37,795 bases of DNA from SYIM01 sp044356835 (lineage in GTDB: Bacteria > Pseudomonadota > Gammaproteobacteria > Burkholderiales > Burkholderiaceae_E): contig JBIKVK010000003.1 in the NCBI GenBank assembly GCA_044356835.1, positions 1 to 37,795 of the forward strand, read 5' to 3'. This document shows, in pieces, positions 10,714 through 18,644 of this stretch (its first letter is position 1; the number at the start of each line of letters is the position of its first letter). Under the pieces are notes generated by a model. That model did no database searches and was not told where the DNA came from. It saw nothing but the letters and a program-made list of their open reading frames with translations. The translations under genes and the position numbers were made by a program.

Positions 10714-10731
10714 CCCGGTGACTCCACCGGG
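10714..10731 (-). terminator. Hairpin between the S8 protease gene and pilD
   Basis: CCCGGTG at 10714-10720 pairs with CACCGGG at 10725-10731 around a 4-base loop. It lies about 90 bases after the protease stop and 30 before the pilD start. There is no T-run, so it is only a possible terminator that would separate the accessory operon from pilD. Confidence 0.3.
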
Positions 10732-10819
10732 TCGACCTCGCCGGCGGACGAGGGTCCGGGCGAGCCCGACGACCCCCAAGGACGGGCGGCTAGACCGCCG
10801 CATCAGGCTGACCCTGGGC

Positions 10820-13489
10820 CTATTTCGGTGCGTTGACAACGATTGAAGAAACGACGTTGCTCGAGGCGGCATACTGCATACCCGTACCGGCGATCGCGCG
10901 GACCGTCCAGGTGGTGCTTCGCGCGTTTTTGCTGAGCGCACCGCTTGCGATCGTGCATCGCCCGGTGCTGGACGTGGTGCAGACCAGTCCGGTTCCGCCG
11001 ATCCTGAAGTCACCCGTCACGGTCGCGCCGGCGACCGCAGTGCCGCTGCTGTCTCGGACCGACACCTCGACCGTCGCGCGCCAGTTGCCGTTTCGGGTCA
11101 CCCGAACCGAGCTCCCTGCGAGTCCACCAATGGCCACGCTTTTCACCGGTGTGGGTTCAGTGCCGCCGCCACCGCCCGTCGAACCGCCTTGGGCCTGGGC
11201 AAAGAGCAGCAGATTGGGCGATCCCAGCGCGTTGCCGACCACACCTTCCGTGGCAGCGCCAAGCAAGGCCGTCCGCACCGAGGCCGGCGTCGAGTTGGGC
11301 ACGGCCTGAAGCCACTGCGCGACCGCTCCGGTGACATGAGGCGCGGCCATCGATGTTCCGCTCAGGGTGAGGGCGCCCCCGGTCGTCGAGGCCGAGGTGA
11401 TCGATGCGCCGGGCGCGAACAAGTCGACGCAACTGCCGTAATTGGAGAAACTGGCCCGCGCATCCGACGGGTCGGTGGCGGCAACGGTCAGCGCATCGGG
11501 GACCCTGGCGGGGGAATAGTTGCAGGCGTTGTCCGCGCTGTTGCCTGCGGCGACCACGACGGTAATGCCACCCTGGATCAGACGGGCGACCGCTTGATCC
11601 AAGGTCGACGATAGTCCGCCTCCGAGTGACAGGTTCACCACGGATCGCGAGGCTTTGGTCGGGTCGCCCCCCACCTGCGCAAGGACCCAGTCGAGGCCTG
11701 CAATCACCGACGACAGCGAGCCCGAGCCAGCACAATCGAGCACCCGCACCGGGACGAGCGAGGCCTCCTTGGCAATGCCGTAGACCGGTGAGGCCACGGT
11801 CCCTGCGACGTGGGTGCCATGGCCGTTACAGTCGGTGGCGTCGGTGTTGTTGGCGAGCGCGTTGTATCCAGGCAGAACCTGGCCTGCGCCAAACACGCCC
11901 CCTGATGTGCCCGAGATCCCGGTATCGACAATGTAGGCGGTAACCCCCAGGCCGCTCGCTGACCAGCCGAAACTGTTGTTCAGCCTGGGCTCGGTCCCCT
12001 TCGCATCCGATCGGTCCACCCCCCAGGAGGCCGTCGGCGACTGCGGACTGGTCACCGCGCGCACCCGAATGGGCTCGTCGATCTCGATCCGGTCGACCCG
12101 AGGATGGGCCTGCATGCGCTCGATGAACCGATCGGCCACCGCCTCCGGCAAGGTCACCGTGAAGCCCTCGAGTGCGCGCTCGAATACCCGCTTGGGCCCG
12201 CCTACCGCAGATGTATCAGATGCGGTCGCCGATGCCGCGAGGCTGCGCAGTTCCTGCGGAGCGCCCGTGTCTCGGGCGAGGTGGCCCAGGACTTCGTCAC
12301 GTCGTGTCGAAGCGCGTTGTCCTGCGTCGGGTTTGAAAATCACAATCAGAGTCACTCGATCACGATTGCGCAGGGCGTCCCGGTCCAGGGCGATACCGCG
12401 GGCACTTTCGGCAGGGTCCGGGCGAGGCCGGTCGTCAGGCCGGATCTCTGGCGCACCGACCTGTCCGGCCCCTTGATTCGCCCGATTGCGCTCTGCTTCG
12501 ACGGCCTGCGCGATCGCTTCCTTGATCTTCTGTTCGGCTTGCTCGAGTTTGTCCCTCAGCTGTTCGTTGGTGGCTGTGGGCGGAGCGATACGGTCGATCA
12601 AGGGTGCCAGTGCCGGGAGTGCAGTGCGGACACTGCCCGCCAGCTCGACGAGGTCGATGGCCAGCGGCCTGCGCTCGAGTTCGAGCCGTTTCGCTTCGAC
12701 CTGAGCCGCGGAGGGCGGCTCACGCGTGGGCGTCGGCGCAGTGATGGCGTCTGGCGCTGCGCCGGCGGCTGCGGCGGCATCGGCCTCCTGCTCGGCCGCC
12801 TCATCCTTGACGAGGGTTTCTGCGAGCATGTGCAGACGTTTGTCTCGCTCGGAAAGCACCTTTGCCGCCAGGGCCCGCGCGGCCAGTCGTAACGGGTTAT
12901 CCGGGGGTACGGCAGCGATGTCCGCGAAGTGATCGAGCCCGGCGAGCAGGGCATTGGGGCCCGTGGTGGCCCGTTCCAGGGCCTCTTTCAGCCCGGCTGA
13001 GCGGTCAACGGCCATTTCACCGGCAAGCAGCGAAGTCACGCTGTTGATGGATCGGGGGGCCCCGGCGGCCAGCGTGGGCGCGAACCCCGCTGCGGGGGCC
13101 GCGAGCGGTACCGGGAGCAGCGGGTGGCCGGAGGCCTTCGCGACCAGCAGGGCCCCTTGAATTTGCTCTTGGGTAATCTTCGATCCCACCGCCAACCGGA
13201 AGCGCCCGTTCGAATCGGTCGGTTCGCTTTCCGGCTCGTCCTCGTCTTGAAGCATGTTGCGATCGAGGTCAAGAAAAACTTTCGCGCCGACCACATAGGG
13301 CTGGATGGCTGCGCCGGCGGCGGGAGCCGGTTCGCCAAAGCTGCTCACGACGACGCCGGTGAGCAGGGTGCTTTCGTCCCGCTCGAAGGAGGGCGTGCCG
13401 ACCCCTCCGCAGCCGGTGATGAGCGCGATGAGGGCGAGCGACACCCCGGCGGGAACATTACGAAGCTTCAGCGGTGAGGGCGTATCCAC
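10820..13489 (-). CDS. Subtilisin-like (S8) lipoprotein protease with I9 propeptide
   Basis: An 889-residue multidomain serine protease. A lipobox ITGC places the acylated Cys at residue 27, so it is probably anchored in the outer membrane. Residues 60-115 hold an SdrD-B-like segment with an acidic DLDRN...DEDE loop. Residues 150-345 are mostly helical, ending in a charged E/K/Q coil. An inhibitor I9-type propeptide spans about 378-475. The S8 domain of proteinase K type has D522 (IVDTG), H557 (HGTHVAG), N650 (AAGNS) and S713 (GTSMAAPHV). After a Gly-rich linker (768-776) an Ig-like beta domain closes the protein. The GTG at 13489 has GGAG six bases upstream. It is probably the last gene of the DUF6502/DUF5666 operon. 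Substrate unknown. Confidence 0.93.
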   Translation of the reverse strand: MDTPSPLKLRNVPAGVSLALIALITGCGGVGTPSFERDESTLLTGVVVSSFGEPAPAAGAAIQPYVVGAKVFLDLDRNMLQDEDEPESEPTDSNGRFRLAVGSKITQEQIQGALLVAKASGHPLLPVPLAAPAAGFAPTLAAGAPRSINSVTSLLAGEMAVDRSAGLKEALERATTGPNALLAGLDHFADIAAVPPDNPLRLAARALAAKVLSERDKRLHMLAETLVKDEAAEQEADAAAAAGAAPDAITAPTPTREPPSAAQVEAKRLELERRPLAIDLVELAGSVRTALPALAPLIDRIAPPTATNEQLRDKLEQAEQKIKEAIAQAVEAERNRANQGAGQVGAPEIRPDDRPRPDPAESARGIALDRDALRNRDRVTLIVIFKPDAGQRASTRRDEVLGHLARDTGAPQELRSLAASATASDTSAVGGPKRVFERALEGFTVTLPEAVADRFIERMQAHPRVDRIEIDEPIRVRAVTSPQSPTASWGVDRSDAKGTEPRLNNSFGWSASGLGVTAYIVDTGISGTSGGVFGAGQVLPGYNALANNTDATDCNGHGTHVAGTVASPVYGIAKEASLVPVRVLDCAGSGSLSSVIAGLDWVLAQVGGDPTKASRSVVNLSLGGGLSSTLDQAVARLIQGGITVVVAAGNSADNACNYSPARVPDALTVAATDPSDARASFSNYGSCVDLFAPGASITSASTTGGALTLSGTSMAAPHVTGAVAQWLQAVPNSTPASVRTALLGAATEGVVGNALGSPNLLLFAQAQGGSTGGGGGTEPTPVKSVAIGGLAGSSVRVTRNGNWRATVEVSVRDSSGTAVAGATVTGDFRIGGTGLVCTTSSTGRCTIASGALSKNARSTTWTVRAIAGTGMQYAASSNVVSSIVVNAPK

Positions 13490-13662
13490 GTAAGACTCCA
13501 GGTGCGGCCAAGATCCGGACGACGAGATGAGACACGGGTCGGACGATGCTGTGGAGTATGGCGTTCGACCTAGAACCGATCAATGAGGACTATACGCTTG
13601 GGGCTGACTTAATTCACGCTCGCCCGGACCTGGCGCAGGACCGGGCGAGGCAGTCGCGATGA

Positions 13663-15399
13663 CTAGCCTCCCCGCCGAAACCCCCTGCGCAGGTCATGGA
13701 TCCTGCCCAGCTTCTGGTCGTTCCAGCCCAGGGCGGCGGCCTGGTCCAAAGGGGGCGGGGGTAAGGCGGCTGAACCATTGTCCGGCCGCGTTGGCGGAAA
13801 AGCCCGGTGCAATTCGATTCCCAAGGGTTCGTCTTTGCGGAACAGGTCACCATCGAGGCGCGCGACCCGATCATCCGGCCGGATGACGCGGGCCACCCAG
13901 CGGCCTTCGATCTGCGCCGATTCAACCCGCAGAGCCACGCCGCTCGCCAGATCCGCGCTCGTGATCCCGACAAAGGTGGTCCGGTCATTCCAGACCATCT
14001 CGACCGCGCCGTGTCTCGGATCGGCCAGCACCAGGGTGCGCGCGCTGGCGTCGACGCTTTGAACCGTGCCGCGAAGGGGTCGAATCGGGATCCCCGGCCC
14101 GGTCGCGCAGACGACCTCGGTGGCGATGACGACGGGCGTCGCTGCCTGCTGGTTGGCCGTGACCCTGATGCGCACGCCGTCGCCGAGGGGGGCACCCTGG
14201 CAGCTGAGTGATGACAAGCCGCTGAGGCTGGACGCATCCACCGGGACGTTTCGAACGAGAAAGCTCGACACGCTCGTGAAATCGGTGATCTCGCCGATCA
14301 GCGTGATCCGGGCGAGTTCGGTGGAATGGGCGCGCGCGACCAGGTTGATGTGTTCGGCGCTGACGCTTCCGTCCTCGTTCACGGTACCCTTCACCTTGAT
14401 GTAGTCGCCCTCGCCGACCACACTGCCCGCCGGCTCAACGACCGCGGTGCCCGATTGGACGGTCAGGCCTTGCAGCGAGAACGTCCCGGCGGTGCTGTCC
14501 AGTCCGCTCACAACGCCCCCGAGCGCGAGCTTGACCTCGGCCACCAGCTCGTCGCCCGCCGCACCGCGCAATCGAAGGGCAATCGCTTCGAGCACCTGAG
14601 GCTCGCCCGCCGGGGTCGTGCCAAAGACGAGCGCCGGCTGGCCGTCAGCGAGCGCATCGATACCGGGCTTGACCCGGCCGCCCTCCGCTGCCGCACCGTA
14701 GCGGATGGTCAGGCCATTGAACCGGAAGCTCTTGGCTGCGGTGTCCAGGGCTGTGATCGTGCCATGCACGCGGACGGGCGTTTCGCCGGCGAGCTGTTCG
14801 ATCCGGGTCGCCTGAACGACGTACTGTGCCGAGCTCGCGTCGTAGACCGGCAGTCCGTGGATCTCCGCCCAATCACCCACCTCGACATCGGCGAGGCTCG
14901 AATAACCGCCCTCGAAGCGGGTCCCCTTGGAAACCGTCTGGGTGCGAACGGGTTGGCCGGCCACGGTCAGTGTGCCGGCGGCCGCATCGACACTTGAGAC
15001 TTGACCGGTGACGGCTGCATCGATCGCGATCCGGCGCGCCTTGCCATCCGGGTCATGGAGAATGCGCACGCGCTGTCCGCGCAGGACGACCGCGTTGACG
15101 GCCTCTCCGTCCCAGCCTTCCCGCACCACCTGCGCGGTGGCATCCTCGATTTCGACACCATCGACGATCACCGAGCCGAAGCTGTCGACGATGCCGCTCG
15201 ACACCTGCGCGGCAAACAGCGGCCCCCCGGTCTCCGGTCCGCGATCGACCAGCGAGCCCGATGAACCGCCTCCGCAGGCCGACACCAGCATCGCACCTGC
15301 GGCAAGGGCCAGTAATGCGAAAACACGTGGGGATAGCTTGGCAGGCAAGCCGGGCACGGGTTCACCGAAGCGGTCTGGGGTTGGGGCTATGGAGATCAC
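13663..15399 (-). CDS. DUF5666 repeat lipoprotein (578 residues)
   Basis: A secreted lipoprotein: hydrophobic leader, then lipobox VSAC with the acylated Cys at residue 42. The body is built from about six beta-rich units that open with a G-x-V/I-x-S/A-h-D/F pattern (h hydrophobic) and continue with T-h-x-h-x-G/N. They begin near residues 69, 132, 213, 295, 369 and 444, a period of roughly 63-82 residues, as in DUF5666 proteins of unknown function. The first unit, SGIVDSFGSVIVDGVEI, closely resembles that of the upstream lipoprotein. The C-terminal 60 residues are Pro/Arg-rich. The start is GTG 15399 with a weak AGGA upstream. It lies 69 bases after the other DUF5666 gene and 173 bases before the S8 protease gene. 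Confidence 0.85.
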   Translation of the reverse strand: MISIAPTPDRFGEPVPGLPAKLSPRVFALLALAAGAMLVSACGGGSSGSLVDRGPETGGPLFAAQVSSGIVDSFGSVIVDGVEIEDATAQVVREGWDGEAVNAVVLRGQRVRILHDPDGKARRIAIDAAVTGQVSSVDAAAGTLTVAGQPVRTQTVSKGTRFEGGYSSLADVEVGDWAEIHGLPVYDASSAQYVVQATRIEQLAGETPVRVHGTITALDTAAKSFRFNGLTIRYGAAAEGGRVKPGIDALADGQPALVFGTTPAGEPQVLEAIALRLRGAAGDELVAEVKLALGGVVSGLDSTAGTFSLQGLTVQSGTAVVEPAGSVVGEGDYIKVKGTVNEDGSVSAEHINLVARAHSTELARITLIGEITDFTSVSSFLVRNVPVDASSLSGLSSLSCQGAPLGDGVRIRVTANQQAATPVVIATEVVCATGPGIPIRPLRGTVQSVDASARTLVLADPRHGAVEMVWNDRTTFVGITSADLASGVALRVESAQIEGRWVARVIRPDDRVARLDGDLFRKDEPLGIELHRAFPPTRPDNGSAALPPPPLDQAAALGWNDQKLGRIHDLRRGFRRGG

Positions 15400-15468
15400 G
15401 GCAGTGTCCTCGGTCAGGTGGAAGAGAAAAGTGAAAGAGAAAGGCCTTGAGCGGGCGCAGCGAATCGA

Positions 15469-16956
15469 TCAGGGCGGATTGCGAAGCCGGCGCGCGATGG
15501 CTGTACCGTCCCGCATCTGGAAATCAACCCCAATGCGCCGGCCCACGAGGGCTTGCAAGCCGTTCGGTGCGAGCGTGAGGGGGTCGGGCAGGTCCAGCCG
15601 GAGCGGGGGCATGCCGTTGGGGCGTGCGATCAGCAGACCCGGGCTGCGGCCCGGCTCGGCAGGCGCAATGCCCAACACCTCTCCCGAATCTTCGTGGACG
15701 GCCTGATCGGGTACGGTGGTGGAGCAGCGCAATTCGCTCACCAGGGGGCGCGTGCCCGGCGCTCGACGTGCGGCCCGCAGATCGACGAAGACGAGGCCGC
15801 CGGGTTCGAGTGCTCTGCAGCCGGAGGCTTGTGTGGCGGCCTGCCCGAAGCCGCTGACGGTCGTGCCCCTGAGGGTCAAGGTATCGGTCAACTGTGCCGG
15901 CCAGCGCAGCACGGCCTTGAGACGGATCTGGTCGCCCAGCCGGTCGTCGGCCTCTTCGGCAGATTGGATCGATTGCAGGATGAAGCCACCGTCTGCACCC
16001 CGACGCAGACTCAGTCCGACACGGCGGGCAGTCTCGCCCAATCGGCCGCGAAGATCCGCCGGGACGAACACCTCCATACCGTTAACCCTGGCCAGACCGC
16101 TGACCGGATCGATCTGCCCCGTCCCGAGGGGTGCACTGAGACGGAACTCGCCCATTGAATCGGTGGCCGGTGCCGAAAGGGAAATGCGTCGCGTCGCGAG
16201 CGCACCCCAAGGCCGGGCTGCGGTTGCGCTGAGCCAAACTTCCGGCAGCACCCAGGCTTCGACTTCGGCCCCTGGGGTGAGAGCAGTGCTCTCGCTGGTT
16301 CGGGCCAGTCGGAGAGGCCCTTCGGTATTCAAAATGACCGCCACGGTGTCTGCGGCCGCGACCAATCCGCTGAGCTTGAAATAAGCAGGCATTCTGGGCA
16401 AGGCGGCAATCGAGGCTGCGTACAGTTGTGCAGACGAGCCGGCCTCGCCCGACACCCATGCCCCATGCACTTCGACGTTTTCGCCAGCCTGAATGGCCTG
16501 GATCGAGGCGAATGAATCAAGCAGTGTGGTCGGGAAATCGGCCGTGCGCTCGGAAAAAATACGAACCGGCTGGCCCAGCACGTCGATCGTCCAAGGCTCG
16601 TCGGCGCCCTTTCGGTAAGGCGCACGCGTCACCGGGCCGCGCAGCTGCGGACGCACCTCAACCGTTTCAATCGACTGGTCCGCGCGCAGGCGCACGCGCA
16701 CCCGCTGTCCGACCCTGGGTTCGGACGAGGCGTCCTGCTCATCCAGGCTCTCGGGAACGAGCGACGACTGGCTGTCGTCGTAGCTGACCCCGTCCACCAC
16801 GAGGCTGCCGAAGCCGCTGACGAAGCCCTCGGCCAGGCCTGTCCCCCCGCTGCCTACGCCCCCCGGGGAGCAGCCCGCAAGCCCGAGCATGAACGCAACG
16901 ATGGCCCACCAGAGGGCGGTGCCCCGGATCAACTTCGAAACGCAAACGCCGTTCAT
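15469..16956 (-). CDS. DUF5666-type lipoprotein (495 residues)
   Basis: The leader (residues 1-28) has a hydrophobic segment WWAIVAFMLGLAGC with lipobox LAGC and acylated Cys29. It is followed by a short Gly/Ser linker and the unit FVSGFGSLVVDGVSYDD, the hallmark start of DUF5666 proteins. Later beta-rich units are more divergent (near GPVTRAPYR, LSGLVAAAD, GTGQIDPVSG and LKAVLRWPAQ). The function is unknown. ATG 16956 is preceded by AAGGAG eight bases upstream, which rules against a longer upstream frame. The start is two bases after the DUF6502 stop, so translation of the two is almost certainly coupled. Confidence 0.85.
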   Translation of the reverse strand: MNGVCVSKLIRGTALWWAIVAFMLGLAGCSPGGVGSGGTGLAEGFVSGFGSLVVDGVSYDDSQSSLVPESLDEQDASSEPRVGQRVRVRLRADQSIETVEVRPQLRGPVTRAPYRKGADEPWTIDVLGQPVRIFSERTADFPTTLLDSFASIQAIQAGENVEVHGAWVSGEAGSSAQLYAASIAALPRMPAYFKLSGLVAAADTVAVILNTEGPLRLARTSESTALTPGAEVEAWVLPEVWLSATAARPWGALATRRISLSAPATDSMGEFRLSAPLGTGQIDPVSGLARVNGMEVFVPADLRGRLGETARRVGLSLRRGADGGFILQSIQSAEEADDRLGDQIRLKAVLRWPAQLTDTLTLRGTTVSGFGQAATQASGCRALEPGGLVFVDLRAARRAPGTRPLVSELRCSTTVPDQAVHEDSGEVLGIAPAEPGRSPGLLIARPNGMPPLRLDLPDPLTLAPNGLQALVGRRIGVDFQMRDGTAIARRLRNPP

Positions 16957-16958
16957 GA

Positions 16959-17834
16959 TCACTGCTCCTTGCCCCCTTCGTCCGGCGCGTGATAGCCGTA
17001 CATCCCCAGCCGGAAACGACGCGGGTCGGGACAATCTCGGTCGCGTTCGCACAGGGGCACGGCGGCCTCGATTACCCGGTCGCGGACTTCGCTCCAAAGC
17101 GCATTGGCCAACCGATTCAGCTCGGCGATGGAGGTCTCGCTCAAGCCGTTGGCAAAGACGCTCTGCTCGAGAAACGACCCGGACTGCCCACTCAGGTTGT
17201 GCACGCCCGCATGGAGATGGTCCGCGGCCGAGCCTGCGAACAGGGCGCGCGATTCACCGCGGCGGCGATCGGGAACGAATGCGTCGCTCAGTCGATGCAC
17301 CTGATCGGATTCGGAGCGCACCAGTTCGAGTCGAATCAGCTCTTCAAGAATCACCCGCGGCCGGACGTCGCTGGACACCGAGCGGGCGAGGGATTCAAAG
17401 CTCGGTGTCTCACCCGTAAGCGGAAGCGAGACCGGGCTGTCGGGTAGGGCAAGCCAGCGGCTGAGTACCTGACTCGCCAGACTGGGGCGTCCCCATTTCG
17501 CGCGGTCTGCGGCGAGCGAGGCCGAGGTGTCGGCCGCAGCCGAGCGGGCCGATCGGACGTCCTTGCGGTGCAGTCCCGAGCGCAGGCTCAAGGCCGAATC
17601 CGTGAGCCTCGCCCCATCGCGCTCGAGTGCTCGGCGGGCCTGCTCGAGAAATACCGGCTTGAGCGCGGCGGCCAGGCGCGCATGCCCCACGCCCGAACGA
17701 ACCAGCCAGGCGACCAGCGGTTCAACAATGGCCAACACCTCTGGCAGCGCGCCGTCGATCGCCTGGAACGCGGGCTCGGCGGCCGAGTCTGAGGCCGAGT
17801 CCGCAGCATTCGGGTTGAGAGGGGGGGAAGTCAT
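16959..17834 (-). CDS. DUF6502 family protein, probable DNA-binding regulator
   Basis: A 291-residue cytoplasmic protein resembling DUF6502, a family without known function. Residues 76-95 (TDSALSLRSGLHRKDVRSAR) look like a helix-turn-helix. A second winged-helix-like stretch runs from about 156 to 188 (RPRVILEELIRLELV, then a turn and HRLSDAFVP). The C-terminal half is helical and ends in a CPDPRRFRLGMYGY motif. Three ATGs are possible (17846, 17843, 17834). I choose 17834 because it lies seven bases after a consensus -10 box, at the expected transcription start, while none has a ribosome binding site. The palindrome between the -35 and -10 boxes suggests this protein represses its own operon; that is inference. 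Confidence 0.8.
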   Translation of the reverse strand: MTSPPLNPNAADSASDSAAEPAFQAIDGALPEVLAIVEPLVAWLVRSGVGHARLAAALKPVFLEQARRALERDGARLTDSALSLRSGLHRKDVRSARSAAADTSASLAADRAKWGRPSLASQVLSRWLALPDSPVSLPLTGETPSFESLARSVSSDVRPRVILEELIRLELVRSESDQVHRLSDAFVPDRRRGESRALFAGSAADHLHAGVHNLSGQSGSFLEQSVFANGLSETSIAELNRLANALWSEVRDRVIEAAVPLCERDRDCPDPRRFRLGMYGYHAPDEGGKEQ

Positions 17835-17841
17835 GTGGCTC

Positions 17842-17870
17842 ATCATATGTGGGAAATTTTCCCACGTCAA
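17842..17870 (-). promoter_or_regulatory. Sigma70-type promoter of the DUF6502 operon
   Basis: On the minus strand TTGACG (17870-17865) matches the -35 consensus at five of six positions, and TATGAT (17847-17842) matches the -10 consensus at five of six. The spacer is exactly 17 bases. The predicted first transcribed base is 17835 or 17834, which is the base before, or the A of, the third ATG of the DUF6502 gene, so the mRNA is probably leaderless. Confidence 0.75.
17849..17865. promoter_or_regulatory. 17-base palindromic operator GTGGGAAATTTTCCCAC
   Basis: GTGGGAAA and TTTCCCAC are perfect inverted repeats around one central base (17857). The palindrome fills the promoter spacer and touches the last base of the -35 box. 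A protein bound here would block RNA polymerase directly. The likely binder is the DUF6502 product encoded immediately downstream, but that is inference. I found no second copy of the palindrome in the window. Confidence 0.75.
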
Positions 17871-17947
17871 GTGGGCGTGTGAAATGACCCAGAACCAGCC
17901 CGCTGAGGCCTGTTCTTTGCCTGTACGAATGGGATGGTGTCGCCCGC

Positions 17948-18589
17948 TTAGGGGCGGCTGCGGGGTTCTTGGTAAGGCTCGACCGATTCGGCGTCGACGG
18001 AGTAAGCGCTGATCCCCATGTGGGTTTCTGAACGACCGATGCTCAGCCGCCCGTTCACCCACACGGCATCCATGGTCTGGAGGTCCCGGCGGGTTTTGAG
18101 CCGGACCTGGATGATCTGGTTTGCGGGGGGCGGTGGCGTATGGATGCAGGCACCGAAGTAGGGCACCAGCAGGAACTCGCGGATTTGCCCGCCCAGCATG
18201 TCCAGGGGCACTACGTAACCGGGGATGCGGATGCGCAGTCCGTCCAGTTCAGGGCGGGTCGGAGCCTTGTCCCAGAGTTCCCTCAGGGCTTCCATCAGGG
18301 CCACGCTGCGCGGATCGTCGTCGGAGATCGACTCGATCTCCTTGAAGGGCAGCAGCTTGACGGGATCCCAGTCGGGCGGGATCAGATCGTCCCATTCCAG
18401 TTCGCGCAGCCCGCCCTTGCCGACCCGCCCCGGGGGGCTGGAGCGGCCAGACTGAGGGGTGCTCCCGGCGCTGGACAGGCCGGCCTGCGCAAAGGCGCGG
18501 GGCGGACGCGCAATGACGAGACCCAGTGTGGCCGCGACGAGAAGTAGTCTGCGGGAGTGACTCGGGAGCTTTGAGGTTCGGTATGGCAT
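17948..18589 (-). CDS. DUF3299 domain exported protein
   Basis: A 213-residue protein with an N-terminal signal peptide (about residues 1-35, basic SRR then a hydrophobic core and AFA-Q cleavage site). The family core is at 115-160: LDGLRIRIPGYVVPLD, then REFLLVPYFGACIHTPPPPANQ, with C148 and H150 well placed to bind a metal. The front third after the signal is Gly/Ser/Pro-rich and probably flexible. The gene is the fourth and last of the operon with the ZrgA-like protein, ABC ATPase and permease, 55 bases after the permease. The link to zinc is based on family context, not on direct evidence here. Confidence 0.88.
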   Translation of the reverse strand: MPYRTSKLPSHSRRLLLVAATLGLVIARPPRAFAQAGLSSAGSTPQSGRSSPPGRVGKGGLRELEWDDLIPPDWDPVKLLPFKEIESISDDDPRSVALMEALRELWDKAPTRPELDGLRIRIPGYVVPLDMLGGQIREFLLVPYFGACIHTPPPPANQIIQVRLKTRRDLQTMDAVWVNGRLSIGRSETHMGISAYSVDAESVEPYQEPRSRP

Positions 18590-18644
18590 ATGAGCCGCAT
18601 GGAAGTTGGGTCGGAGGGGAGCTCTTGCAGATCGAGCCGGCCGG

